DNA from: Taibaiella lutea
Lineage (GTDB): Bacteria; Bacteroidota; Bacteroidia; Chitinophagales; Chitinophagaceae
Assembly: GCF_008629695.1 (NCBI RefSeq)
Contig: NZ_VWSH01000001.1
Coordinates: 337,990 to 401,989 of the forward strand
Length of the DNA stretch: 64,000 bases
Reading direction: 5' to 3'
Made by a program: the position numbers and the translations under genes. The notes under the pieces were generated by a model, which was not told the DNA's origin, searched no databases, and was given only the letters and a program-made list of their open reading frames with translations. Of this stretch, positions 26,931 to 36,211 are shown piece after piece. Numbering within the stretch: the stretch's first letter is position 1; every line of letters starts with the position of its first letter.

Positions 26931-26967
26931 AAAAAAGATGCCAGCTTTTTAAAAGTTGGCATCTTTA
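26931..26967 (-). terminator. Terminator of ahcY with CAACTTTT core (copy 4)
   Basis: On the minus strand AAAGATGCCAAC pairs with GCTGGCATCTTT around a short AT loop and is followed by T residues. The stem has the shared core with one substitution. Confidence 0.75.
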
Positions 26968-26987
26968 ATATTAATTCAAATTGAATC

Positions 26988-28316
26988 TTAGTATCTGTAC
27001 ATTTCCGGCTTAAACGGACCTTCTTTTGAAAGACCTAAGTAAGAAGCTTGCGTATCTGTAAGGATGTCTAACTCAACACCGATTTTAGAAAGATGCAAAC
27101 GAGCTACTTTTTCATCCAGATGCTTAGGCAATACATACACTTTGTTTTCGTATTTATTGCTATGCAACCATAATTCCAATTGGGCCAAAACCTGATTGGT
27201 GAAAGAGTTGGACATTACGAATGACGGGTGGCCGGTAGCGCAACCTAAGTTAACCAGGCGGCCTTCTGCCAATACAATTACTTCTTTACCATCGATGCTG
27301 TACAAATCAACCTGTGGTTTGATAGTATCTTTAGTATGACCATAATTTGTATTCAACCATTCCATATCGATTTCGATATCGAAGTGACCGATGTTACAAA
27401 CGATGGCTTTGTCCTTCATTAATTTGAAATGCTCACCATTGATGATATCGCGGCAACCTGTAGTGGTTACAACGATGTCTGCTTCTTTGATGGCGTCATT
27501 CATTTTCTTAACTTCAAAACCTTCCATTGCAGCTTGCAAAGCACAGATAGGGTCGATTTCAGTTACAATAACACGAGCGCCTGCACCACGCAAAGAATCG
27601 GCAGAACCTTTACCAACATCACCGAAACCTGCAACTACAGCAACTTTACCGGCCATCATTACATCTGTAGCACGACGAATAGCATCTACCAATGATTCGC
27701 GACAACCGTATTTGTTATCAAATTTGGATTTGGTAACGCTGTCATTGATATTGATAGCAGGAATCGGCAAAGTACCGGCAGCCATACGTTCATACAAACG
27801 GTGAACACCTGTAGTTGTTTCTTCGGAAAGACCTTTGATACCGGCGATCAATTCAGGGTATTTATCAAAAACGATATTGGTTAAATCACCGCCATCATCC
27901 AGAATCATGTTCAATGGTTTGTCTTCAGCACCAAAGAACAATGTTTGTTCGATACACCATTCTGCTTCTTCGTTGGTTTCACCTTTCCATGCAAAAACAG
28001 GAACGCCTGTTGCAGCGATTGCAGCAGCAGCGTGGTCTTGTGTAGAGAAGATATTGCAAGAGCTCCAGCGAACTTCGGCACCCAAAGCAGTCAATGTTTC
28101 AATCAACACGGCAGTCTGGATAGTCATGTGAAGACAACCTGCAATGCGCGCACCTTTCAAAGGTTGTTGTGCAGCAAATTCTTCGCGGATACTCATAAGG
28201 CCCGGCATTTCAGCTTCAGCCAGACGAATTTCTTTACGGCCCCATTCTGCAAGGCTGATGTCTGCTACCTTATAAGGCAGGCTCAATTCGATATTTTGAA
28301 AACTTGTAGTTGACAT
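26988..28316 (-). CDS. ahcY: Adenosylhomocysteinase (S-adenosylhomocysteine hydrolase)
   Basis: 442 residues, full length. The enzyme hydrolyses S-adenosylhomocysteine to adenosine and homocysteine and keeps the methylation cycle running. The NAD-binding loop is [10 protein letters not shown] near residue 227. The substrate domain includes [13 protein letters not shown] near residue 84 and the conserved [10 protein letters not shown] stretch. The C-terminus FKPEMYRY carries the Lys and Tyr residues that complete the NAD site of the neighbouring subunit. It is cytosolic and tetrameric in the family. A Bacteroidota -7 element precedes it at 28353-28360 and a hairpin follows. An Lrp-type regulator is divergent from it. 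Confidence 0.97.
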   Translation of the reverse strand: MSTTSFQNIELSLPYKVADISLAEWGRKEIRLAEAEMPGLMSIREEFAAQQPLKGARIAGCLHMTIQTAVLIETLTALGAEVRWSSCNIFSTQDHAAAAIAATGVPVFAWKGETNEEAEWCIEQTLFFGAEDKPLNMILDDGGDLTNIVFDKYPELIAGIKGLSEETTTGVHRLYERMAAGTLPIPAININDSVTKSKFDNKYGCRESLVDAIRRATDVMMAGKVAVVAGFGDVGKGSADSLRGAGARVIVTEIDPICALQAAMEGFEVKKMNDAIKEADIVVTTTGCRDIINGEHFKLMKDKAIVCNIGHFDIEIDMEWLNTNYGHTKDTIKPQVDLYSIDGKEVIVLAEGRLVNLGCATGHPSFVMSNSFTNQVLAQLELWLHSNKYENKVYVLPKHLDEKVARLHLSKIGVELDILTDTQASYLGLSKEGPFKPEMYRY

Positions 28317-28352
28317 AATATGTTCTTTGTTTAGATTTTAAAATTCAGAAGG

Positions 28353-28360
28353 CAAAAGTA
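28353..28360 (-). promoter_or_regulatory. -7 element of ahcY
   Basis: The minus strand reads TACTTTTG, matching TAnnTTTG, about 36 bases before the ATG. Confidence 0.45.
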
Positions 28361-28451
28361 GCGTTTTAGGATAAACCATTAGTGATTATTGTAAAATTCA
28401 GAACAAAAGACAATAATCGCTTAACTTTACAGGACAAAATCATTTTCAGCT

Positions 28452-28952
28452 ATGGAAAAGACCAATGCAAAAGATAATGCCACTTTGCCGGCTTATGCTC
28501 TGGATGATAAAGACCTGGCTATTTTGAGGTTACTGCAGCAAAACGCCAAGATTACGGTCCGTGATATTGCATCGCAAATACACCTCAGCACTACACCTGT
28601 ACATGAACGTATCAAGAGAATGGAGGACAGCGGCATTATTAAACAATATGTAACGCTTGTGGACCATGCCAAGGTCAGGAAAGGTTTGATGGTGATTTGT
28701 TATGTGTCTTTAAAAGAGCATAATAAAAAATCGGGGGCGAAGTTTATCAAGACTATCAATGAATTGCATGAGGTCATTGAATGTTATAATATCAGCGGCG
28801 AGTTTGATTTTATGTTGAAGGTGGTGGCGGAAAACATGGATGCTTATTATGATTTCCATGTCAACAAGCTAAGCCAGATTGAGAATATGGGACATCTGCA
28901 AAGTGTGTTTGTGATGGGGATTATTAAGCAGACGCATCAGTTGGTGAATTAG
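28452..28952 (+). CDS. Lrp/AsnC-family transcriptional regulator
   Basis: 166 residues. The N-terminal winged helix-turn-helix is clear (DLAILRLLQQNAKITVRDIASQIHLSTTPVHERIKRME) and the C-terminal RAM domain (SGAKFIKTINELHEVIECYNISGEFDFMLKV) is the ligand-sensing part that forms dimers and octamers. Such proteins sense amino acids or related metabolites. It is divergent from ahcY with 135 bases between the starts, so it may control ahcY or itself. The ligand is not known. Confidence 0.93.
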   Translation: MEKTNAKDNATLPAYALDDKDLAILRLLQQNAKITVRDIASQIHLSTTPVHERIKRMEDSGIIKQYVTLVDHAKVRKGLMVICYVSLKEHNKKSGAKFIKTINELHEVIECYNISGEFDFMLKVVAENMDAYYDFHVNKLSQIENMGHLQSVFVMGIIKQTHQLVN

Positions 28953-28995
28953 ATGATAAAAAACAAACATCAAATTATCAAATTTCAAATTTAAC

Positions 28996-29436
28996 ATGCA
29001 TTTAAAAACGAACTATTATTTTTTACTAACTCCTTTCGCTATCCTATTTCTATTGTTGGGTATATCCTGCAATCATAGTCAAGAAAAACTTATTTATGGT
29101 AGCTGGATTATTGATTCTGTGTCCAGAAAAAGTGACATCGATACAGATGCAAAAATCGAGAATAATCTTAAACAGAACTTGATTGGCAGCTCCATGACTT
29201 TCTTTGAAGACAATACATATAAATCAAGTATAAATGGAAGCTCACCAAGAGAAAATTTCTCAATAACAAAGAAGGGTAATAACACCAGTCTTATTTTTCT
29301 AAATAAACCTCCAGGTGTACATATTGGTTCTGATGTCTTAATACTTAATGGAAAGGAACTTTTAATTAAAATAGATGATGGCGAAAAAGAATATACTCTC
29401 ATTCATTTTTCAAGAAAGAATAAGACCAGTCAATAG
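28996..29436 (+). CDS. Small lipoprotein, lipocalin-like
   Basis: 146 residues with a signal peptide ending in the lipobox LLGISC. After it comes the pattern LIYGSWIIDSV..., followed by strands with SSMTFFEDNTYKSSI and LIFLNKPP, as in lipocalin-like proteins of Bacteroidota (the motif G-x-W near the start is usual). It is exported and lipid-anchored. It starts 43 bases after the regulator gene on the same strand, so it may be co-transcribed with it. No specific role can be assigned. Confidence 0.75.
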   Translation: MHLKTNYYFLLTPFAILFLLLGISCNHSQEKLIYGSWIIDSVSRKSDIDTDAKIENNLKQNLIGSSMTFFEDNTYKSSINGSSPRENFSITKKGNNTSLIFLNKPPGVHIGSDVLILNGKELLIKIDDGEKEYTLIHFSRKNKTSQ

Positions 29437-29491
29437 ACCACTTTTGCTAAAGATTCAATGAGAAAGCTTTAATAAAACACATTCACTCAGA

Positions 29492-30406
29492 TCAATTAAA
29501 CGAAGCCCTGAACCCCAAAGGAGAATAATTCGTTTTTGTTTTGAATAATTTACTGAACGATTGCGGATGCTCAAATCCTAATTCGTAGGCAATCTCGCTT
29601 ACTGATAAATCCGTGGTGGATAATTTTTCTTTTGCCTTTTCAATCAGTTTTTCATGGATGTGCTGCTGCGTGCTTTGTCCTGTCAATACTTTCAGAAGAC
29701 CGCTTAAGTAGTTAGGCGAAAGGTTCAATACTTCAGCAATGTATTGTACTGTAGGCAATCCTTTCTTTATAGCTTCATCGTTGTCGAAATATGCTGACAG
29801 TATATCTTCCAGCCTGTTCAGGATTTGATGGTTATTTATCTTTCTTGTGATGAACTGGCGATGATAAAATCTTTCTGAATAAGAAAACAATAATTCCAGT
29901 TGTGCAATAATAATTTGCTGGCTGAATTTGTCAATATTGGCATGGTATTCCTGCAAGATGTTTTGGATGATACTTGTAACCGTTACTTCTTCCTTTTCCG
30001 AAAGAAATAAAGCTTCATTTACGGCATAATCAAAGTACTCGTATTGTTTTATAATCTTAGCCAAAGATGTATGCCATAGGAAGTCGGGATGGATAAGTAA
30101 TATCCAGCCTGTATGATTGGGCGCTGCGTTTCCAATTACTTCAATGCTGAAAACCTGTCCGGGAGCCATAAAGAACATCACGCCTTCATCAAAGTCGTAT
30201 TCCTGCTGGCCATATTTCATTTTGGCATTCGTAGTCCTTTTCAGGGAAATGGAATAGAAATCAAGCACCCAGCTTGTGTGATTATTTGTTGCCGAATGTT
30301 TGATAGCGGCATAATCCACCACACTGATCAACGGATGTTCAGGGGCTGCTAATCCCCTGAACTTATGAAACTCGCTGATTGTTTTAATCCTTACCGGTTT
30401 TGCCAT
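29492..30406 (-). CDS. AraC-family transcriptional regulator
   Basis: 304 residues. A cupin-like ligand domain (about 20-170) precedes the double helix-turn-helix of AraC/XylS regulators (about 215-304), with LSVSEIAYELGFEHPQSFSKLFK as the second HTH and the hallmark F...F(K)...P..FR ending. It lies nine bases downstream of the NmrA-like gene, so they are one unit. It may regulate that gene in response to a small organic ligand. Confidence 0.92.
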   Translation of the reverse strand: MAKPVRIKTISEFHKFRGLAAPEHPLISVVDYAAIKHSATNNHTSWVLDFYSISLKRTTNAKMKYGQQEYDFDEGVMFFMAPGQVFSIEVIGNAAPNHTGWILLIHPDFLWHTSLAKIIKQYEYFDYAVNEALFLSEKEEVTVTSIIQNILQEYHANIDKFSQQIIIAQLELLFSYSERFYHRQFITRKINNHQILNRLEDILSAYFDNDEAIKKGLPTVQYIAEVLNLSPNYLSGLLKVLTGQSTQQHIHEKLIEKAKEKLSTTDLSVSEIAYELGFEHPQSFSKLFKTKTNYSPLGFRASFN

Positions 30407-30415
30407 ATTACAATG

Positions 30416-31312
30416 TTACTTATTTTGATTATAAGCTGTTGCAAAATCTTTTGCAAAATCCGTCATCTTTACTTTTCCCAATGCAGGTCTGTTTAAATAA
30501 TAATCATCAAAGAAGATACCGCTATGAATACACGATTGCATTTCAACCAGCCCCTCAGCTATTTTCGGATTGAGACCTGCCGCTTCCATGCCTGCCTGCA
30601 TCTGTTCGTCGGAAATAACTTCCCATTTCAAATCGGGCTTACCGATGGCAGCGCCTAAAATGCCTGCTACCTCGTTACAGGTAAGCTCATCGCTTGCTAC
30701 GTAACGTATTTTCCTGCCTTGCGATGGTGTTACTATTTCATCGGCTACTGCGTCGGCAATATCAGCAGGGGCAACCCAGACAATCATATCATCTGCACCA
30801 TAATTTGAGGCTATAATCCCTGTGTTTTTTATCACAGGGATAAAGCTGTAGAGGTTATAATGAAAAGAGGTTGGACGCATGTGTGTAATGGATATGTCCG
30901 GTATATCTTTCAGTATATTTTCTACATCACGGTGTGTGAGGATAAGGCCTGTGCCTTTTTCCAGATGTGCGCCGATACTGCTGAGGTGAATCACGCGCTT
31001 TACGCCTGATTGCATAATGGCTTGTTTATAATTATGGGCTGTTTGCAAGACATAAGCGGTCAGATCAAGATTCTTGTCGTAGTAATGATTAGGCGGAATC
31101 ATGCAGTACACGGCATCTGCACCTGTGAAAGCGGATGTCAGAAAATCGACATCTTCTATACTGCCAATTGCCGGTATTGCACCCAAAGCTTCGATGTCTT
31201 TTTTCTTTTCGGGATTACTGCTGATAACGGTTACTATATGTCCCTGCTGCACTAAAATTTGTGTCAACGGTTTACTGATGTGTCCTAAGGAACCTGTGAT
31301 TGTGATTTTCAT
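30416..31312 (-). CDS. NmrA-like NAD(P)-binding protein
   Basis: 298 residues with an atypical short-chain dehydrogenase fold. The N-terminal motif GSLGHISKPLTQILV replaces the standard GxxGxxG, and segments AVYCMIPPNHY and KRVIHLSSIGAHLEKG follow in the expected order. No canonical YxxxK active site is seen. NmrA-type proteins sense the NAD(P) redox state or act as quinone reductases. The gene is first in a two-gene unit with an AraC regulator, so it may be that regulator's target. The function is inferred from fold only. Confidence 0.87.
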   Translation of the reverse strand: MKITITGSLGHISKPLTQILVQQGHIVTVISSNPEKKKDIEALGAIPAIGSIEDVDFLTSAFTGADAVYCMIPPNHYYDKNLDLTAYVLQTAHNYKQAIMQSGVKRVIHLSSIGAHLEKGTGLILTHRDVENILKDIPDISITHMRPTSFHYNLYSFIPVIKNTGIIASNYGADDMIVWVAPADIADAVADEIVTPSQGRKIRYVASDELTCNEVAGILGAAIGKPDLKWEVISDEQMQAGMEAAGLNPKIAEGLVEMQSCIHSGIFFDDYYLNRPALGKVKMTDFAKDFATAYNQNK

Positions 31313-31490
31313 TTGCTGTTTTTTTGATAAGGCAAAGGTGCACAGGATTACAACGGCGGATGTAGCCGAATCTATCTTTGTTGTAGCCGAAAAACGGTTC
31401 TTTGAAATAATATTTCCCGAAATATCAGATCCAAAAAACTAAACAATTCTAAAAAATAATGCATCTTTGGCTCTCAATATCATCACATCA

Positions 31491-31652
31491 ATGCTGAAAA
31501 TTTTCCTTTTCATTTTCGCAAATATCCTGCTTGTGTGGCTGCATTTCAGGCTTTTCAATCTACAGCCTGTATATGGTTTTATTACCGGAACGCTGCATGT
31601 TATTTGCTTATTGATATTCCCTTATTCCAAAGTATTTAAAAACACAAAATGA
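31491..31652 (+). CDS. Small membrane protein
   Basis: A 53-residue protein from the ATG at 31491 (MLKIFLFIFANIL). It has two hydrophobic helices with a short loop and a basic tail (FKNTK). Its stop TGA overlaps an ATG at 31649 in the classical ATGA arrangement, the likely original start of the SPFH gene that follows. This coupling is the main evidence that the small ORF is real. No function is known. Confidence 0.5.
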   Translation: MLKIFLFIFANILLVWLHFRLFNLQPVYGFITGTLHVICLLIFPYSKVFKNTK

Positions 31653-32468
31653 TAACCTTGAAAAAAAATAACCACTGCCGGTATTCTGGCTATTATAGCT
31701 ATTGTACTTATTGTAGTTCTCAGTAACAGTTGTTCCAGAGTAGAGCCCAACTATGAAGGTGTACTGATGACTAATTACGGAAGAAACGGCAGAGCAGATT
31801 TTAAATCCGTAATAGGCAGACAAATGACTGCAATGCCGGGCACTACTTTGTATCAGGTACCTATGTTTGAACAGAAAGGCGATCCTACTTCAGTTGTAAT
31901 CACAGCCAGAGATGCAGGTGTCTTTACTGTCGATCCTACTTATACGTATCAGGCATTAAGAGGCAGAGGCATTGATATTGTGTTTAATTATAAGCATGTC
32001 GGTGTTTCGGAGCCCAATGTGATGATGGATAATATTGAAAATGCCGTATTAAACCAGCTGGTAATAAACGCTTACAGAGAAGAAGCAAGGAATTACACTA
32101 CAGATTCCCTGATGAACAATCTGAATGCTTTTGAACAAAAGGTAGAATTCAGACTGAAAGCCGATTTTGATAAAAAATATTTCGTCTTAAACAATCTTAC
32201 TTCAGGGCTTAAGCCACCTGAATCAATGGCACGCGCTATTGAAGCGAGAAATAATGCCATTCAGCAGGCCGAACAGGTAAAGAACGAACTACAAGTAGCG
32301 CAGATGAACCTTGAAAAAGCAAAGATTGATGCCGAAGCCAACCGTGTAAGAGCTGCCGGCCTTGATGCAAAAGTGTTACAGGAAAAATGGATTGAAGCTA
32401 TAAGAAATACCAACAATAAAGTGATTATTACAGATGGCAGAACGCCTATTATATTAGGACAACAATAA
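31649..32468 (+). pseudogene. SPFH/prohibitin-like lipoprotein with an A8 frameshift near its start
   Basis: The frame ending at 32468 codes for a prohibitin-like SPFH domain with a coiled-coil end (NELQVAQMNLEKAKIDAEAN). The first ATG in that frame is at 31767, but it is open from 31662 and encodes a perfect lipoprotein signal (ILAIIAIVLIVVLSNSC). The matching start is the ATG at 31649, reading MITLKK, which is one base out of frame across the run of eight A at 31661-31668. With seven A the reading is MITLKKITTAGILAIIA. Either the gene is broken, slippage restores it, or the run was misread. Without it, the protein would begin at 31767 and lack a signal. Confidence 0.65.
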
Positions 32469-32480
32469 AAATCACACATC

Positions 32481-32522
32481 AATATAAAAGGGTCTTTCAG
32501 TAGCGAAAGGCCCTTTTATATT
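32481..32522. terminator. Bidirectional terminator
   Basis: AATATAAAAGGG and CCCTTTTATATT flank an inner stem CTTTC/GAAAG. It lies between the plus-strand SPFH gene and the minus-strand amine oxidase. Confidence 0.85.
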
Positions 32523-32541
32523 GATAAACCGCATAAAATCT

Positions 32542-33900
32542 TTAAATACTTTCTGCGGCTGCTTCTCCTGTCTCAATGGCCCCTTCCATAAATCCCTGCC
32601 ATTTTTCGGAAAGATGTTCTCCTGCAAATAAGGTGCGTTCAAATCTTTGAGAAAGAACTGGCAGCACGCCAAACCATTGCCCGATGCCGTAAAGTGCATA
32701 AGCGCCATGAGAATAGCGGTCTGCACCCCAGTAATAGTTTTCCTGTTTTTCCAGTAAGTGTGCCGTATTGCCAAAGCCCGGTTTGAAAGATAAATTGGTA
32801 AGTGCAGCACGATAAGCATTGGTCTGCGAAGCAATTACGGGAGCTTTATCTCCAATGGCATAAGATATCAGCACGCCTTTCTTTGAAGGCTGATTTTTGG
32901 TGGCATGATAAAAATAATGGCCTGGCATATCCGTAACCAAATCAAAGCTTTCATCTTTCCAGAAACGTTCGGAGAAAAGCAATGGATTCTTGTTGATACG
33001 TGCATATTGCAGTTCATTCATTGCGAGTGATATTTCTTCGGGCAAACCGGGCGACCAGTTTATATTTTTAGCTGAATATACGGGTATTGCACAAATGATA
33101 TCGGTACCTTCAAAAACTGCGCCGTTGGCACAAGTTACTCTTACATTTTTATCCTGATGTATCTGAGTTACGACATGCTCTGTTTTTATCCTGTTTTTTC
33201 CGATGGCACACCTGAATTGCTCTGCAAGGGAATCATTACCGCCTCTTATTTTCAAATCCATTTCATTTGTGTCATTGCTTTCCACATATTCACCCATGGC
33301 GGAATAAGCGGACACATGCCTGATGCTTTCGCCAAAATCGGTAGAGTTAAGTAATTCATTCAATTCCAGGTCTTCGCCTGTGCATCCGTTATTTCTGAGA
33401 TAGTTCCAATAATCAATTTTGTCCATATTGATCTGCTGTTCAGTGCTAAGACCTTTATAGGCATTCTTTAATTCTTCAAATTTCCGGAGCCAGTCCTGTG
33501 AATATTGCCACTGGTCTTTGTCTTTGAATGTGCCATTGCGAATAAGCCTTGTTTTAAACTGATTATTAAATAATTCCAGACCGAACTCATTACACAATTT
33601 ACGGATGCGTTCATGGGAATAGCCTACCCACTCAGCTCCTAATTCAACAATCAAATCTTCGTCCGGATCTATATTGTAAGAATAGACTCTTCCGCCGATA
33701 CGGTTTCTGGCCTCGAGTACTACAAAATCTATGTTTCTTTGATGCAGCCTGTATGCTGCTGCTAATCCGGCAAAGCCTGCGCCGATAATGATTACTTTTT
33801 TCTTTTCTGAAATGTTTAAATCGGCAAAAGCCGGGGCGCCCAACATAAGGCCACCAAGGGTTATGGCCGAATTGCGAAGGAACTGGCGACGTGATGACAT
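32542..33900 (-). CDS. Flavin monoamine oxidase, Tat-exported
   Basis: 452 residues. The N-terminus (SSRRQFLRNSAITLGGLMLG) is a twin-arginine signal, so the folded, FAD-loaded enzyme would be exported. The FAD motif VIIIGAGFAGLAAAYRLHQR near residue 37 and ARNRIGGRVYS follow. The C-terminal segment GEHLSEKWQGFMEGAIETGE matches the end of the amine oxidase domain. It oxidises primary amines or polyamines, making aldehyde and hydrogen peroxide; the substrate is not known. It stands alone. Confidence 0.93.
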   Translation of the reverse strand: MSSRRQFLRNSAITLGGLMLGAPAFADLNISEKKKVIIIGAGFAGLAAAYRLHQRNIDFVVLEARNRIGGRVYSYNIDPDEDLIVELGAEWVGYSHERIRKLCNEFGLELFNNQFKTRLIRNGTFKDKDQWQYSQDWLRKFEELKNAYKGLSTEQQINMDKIDYWNYLRNNGCTGEDLELNELLNSTDFGESIRHVSAYSAMGEYVESNDTNEMDLKIRGGNDSLAEQFRCAIGKNRIKTEHVVTQIHQDKNVRVTCANGAVFEGTDIICAIPVYSAKNINWSPGLPEEISLAMNELQYARINKNPLLFSERFWKDESFDLVTDMPGHYFYHATKNQPSKKGVLISYAIGDKAPVIASQTNAYRAALTNLSFKPGFGNTAHLLEKQENYYWGADRYSHGAYALYGIGQWFGVLPVLSQRFERTLFAGEHLSEKWQGFMEGAIETGEAAAESI

Positions 33901-34038
33901 GGTTTATTTTTTGAACAAAATAAAAATTACACACAAAACATTCAAACTATCAAGACATTAACTTATGTGTATCTTTATTAATAATAAATACTGTTTCCAA
34001 ATTTCAAAAGCCTACCTTCACGCGAAATACTTCAAATT

Positions 34039-34194
34039 ATGTCAAACGGTAACAGAAAAAAAGCGAAGACGCCGTCTCGCTTTACGGATGCTGCAACAGG
34101 CAAAACGTACACGAAAGTGACTAACAATGCCAAAGCTGCAAAAGCTGCTGAAGGTTATGCAACCGCAAATCCTAAGAAAGCATTTTATGCATAA
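34039..34194 (+). CDS. Small basic Lys/Ala-rich protein
   Basis: A 51-residue ORF that starts with ATG and has no acidic stretch. It is rich in Lys and Ala (KKAKTPSRF, then NNAKAAKAAEGYATANPKKAF). The charge and composition suggest a nucleic acid- or ribosome-binding protein. A hairpin terminator follows at 34237, supporting an independent gene. It lies just before the 21-bp repeat array. The family is not recognised. Confidence 0.55.
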   Translation: MSNGNRKKAKTPSRFTDAATGKTYTKVTNNAKAAKAAEGYATANPKKAFYA

Positions 34195-34236
34195 GGATGA
34201 TTTGACTCTAACAAGTTGGAACATTTTAAGATAAAA

Positions 34237-34270
34237 GAAAAAAGGCCCGATATTATTTCGGGTCTTTTTT
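34237..34270 (+). terminator. Terminator of the small basic gene
   Basis: AAAAAAGGCCCGA and TCGGGTCTTTTTT form a stem (one mismatch) with a T6 tail. Confidence 0.75.
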
Positions 34271-34302
34271 GGTCTTTACCGTGACAGGAAGTACAAAAAG
34301 GT

Positions 34303-34680
34303 GTGTTGAATGCTATTGTTCAGGTGTTGAATGCCACTGACTGACTGTTGAACGCCATTGTCAAAGTGTTGAACGCCACTGTCCGGCTGTTGAACGCCAC
34401 TGTTCAGATGTTGAACGCCACTGTCCGCGTGTTAGAAGCCACTGACTGACTGTTGGAAGCCACTGACTGACTGTTGAACGCCACTGTCCGGGTGTTGAAC
34501 GCCATTGTTCAGGTGTTAAACGCCACTGTCCGCGTGTTGGAAGCCACTGACTGACTGTTGAACGCCACGGTCCGGGTGTTGAACGCCATTGTTCAGGTGT
34601 TAAACGCCACTGTCCGCGTGTTGGAAGCCACTGACTGACTGTTGAACGCCACGGTCCGGGTGTTGAACGCCACGGTCCGG
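34303..34680. repeat. Array of eighteen 21-bp tandem repeats
   Basis: Eighteen uninterrupted units of exactly 21 bases occupy 378 bases. The consensus is GTGTTGAACGCCACTGTCCG plus G. Variants fall in a few types: units ending CCGG or CCGC, units ending TTCAG (1, 5, 10, 14), and units with GAAGCCACTGACTGA (7, 8, 12, 16). Units 10-13 and 14-17 are two identical 84-bp blocks. TTCAG-type units contain the inverted arms TGAAC and GTTCA. No spacer is present. The minus strand is open for 15 units (heptad GQWRSTP-like) but has no start codon. It lies between the small basic gene and a frameshifted outer-membrane gene; function unknown. Confidence 0.95.
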
Positions 34681-34778
34681 ATGTAAAAAAGGGCGGCAGC
34701 GTATTGCTACCACCCGGTTGATATATATTGAGTTAAAACATTTTAACGAACGGCATATCACGTTAAGAATGTATTGTT

Positions 34779-36028
34779 CTACAAAACGTTAAACCTTGCT
34801 ATTAAGCTTATCTTTTTAGATTTACAATCCCAGATACTTTTTTCTGCACCGCTAAAAATACTGTTATTAAAATAGTATCTCGCTTCCAGGCCAATCCTGT
34901 TATACTGTACACCGACACCTAAAGCACAGCTGTTGCTCGGATTAAGCTTGAAATCGAAAAGGTATGTTGGGTATTTGGGGTATATGTATCATAATAAATA
35001 GCATTAGAACCCATCCTGAAGCTATAAGGTACGTAAAGGGCATTTACAAAAAAATCCAAAGCTTCTCCGGCACTAAAACTATATCTTACACCAACTCCGA
35101 GGTCAATATAATTCAGATCCATATTAATGCCATGATTTTGATCTGTCATTACATCCGCTTTACCATAATGCTGGTAACATGGCTCAAAAAATGCGGCCCA
35201 ACCTCTGTAGCCGGTGGAATAAAGCCTTATTTCTGTCCCTAACCTGAATGATGTTTTATTGCCTATGGACTGATTATTTATTTTGTCGCCGTAAAAAACC
35301 TGAAATTTATTAACAACTACATCTGACTGAGTGATTCCCGGTGTTAGTGTAATCCCTATTTTAAAAAGATTTCTTATCCTTTTCTCGTCGATTGCTTTAT
35401 AGGGAACTCCATTACATTTATTTATTTCCGAAAAAATGCCGATTAAATCATGGTAGGTATATTTTACCTTTCTGACGGAGTTTTCATCAATACTCCGGCA
35501 ATTATTTGCTAATGACTTTAGTTGATCCCAAAATTGAAAATTTTTATACAATATAGCCTTATCGAGACTTTCTTTGTATTCAAGTGAAACCGGTGCATCA
35601 TCAGATAAAGCATAGAAAAAATTGGTGTATCCTGCATAATCATATACCAGTAAAGAGGGATTGCCTTCAACCAAAACTGCAAGAAAGAGTGTATCGGTTG
35701 AAACTTCGAAAACTCTGGGATCGGTAAACCTGGACGGTGTTTTTGTGAAGGTTACGACATGTTTTTCATGTTTTGCTTCTCCATAAATCTGAAAGGCTTT
35801 AATTTCATTGTATCCTGCAACGAACTTCTTTCCTTTTTTTGAGAGCTTATAGCGGCATTCCTGTTTCGTTCCGGTCCAGTCTTCATTTCGTATAAAACAT
35901 TCTATGCGCTCACCTTTATTGGTTATGACATATCCTGCATCGTAATGCATCTGAGCAAATGAATAAACAACTGAAAGTAAATTGATTGCAACTATTGCTG
36001 CAACCCTTAAAAGTATTTTTGACATCAT
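34779..36028 (-). pseudogene. Outer-membrane barrel protein with C-terminal frameshift
   Basis: From 36028 the minus strand encodes a signal peptide (IVAINLLSVVYSFAQ) and a 369-residue protein that stops at 34919 after NTQHTFSISSLIR. The barrel is unfinished there. One frame over, from about 34955 to a stop at 34779, 58 residues read DFKLNPSNSCALGVGVQYNR, then IGLEARYYFNNSIF, and end SLIARFNVL, an alternating barrel C-terminus with a terminal aromatic-rich strand. One extra T in the TTTT run of the minus strand at about 34957-34960 would join them. The intact protein would be about 416 residues. Family: unnamed Bacteroidota outer-membrane proteins with a C-terminal barrel of the PorT/OMPbb type. 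Confidence 0.75.
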
Positions 36029-36211
36029 TTAACAAGTGTTTAAAACATGCGAAAGTAATATTATTCCAAAAGAAATCATAATGTCTCATTGTTTTTTGTT
36101 ACTGAAAACACCAACAAAGGCGGAAAAAGGCCGGGGAAATTTTTAAGCTGTATTTTTACTTAAAATACATACTTACCAAAACTGTAAAACAGCATATATC
36201 CTATATTAAAG

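Noticed and set aside
34366-34680. Open reading frame on the minus strand through 15 repeat units (GQWRSTP-like heptads)
   Set aside because: It has no start codon or ribosome site, and the 21-base period keeps any frame open for long stretches. Changes between units are mostly not synonymous.
34303-34680. CRISPR array
   Set aside because: The repeats are contiguous with no spacers and no cas genes are nearby.
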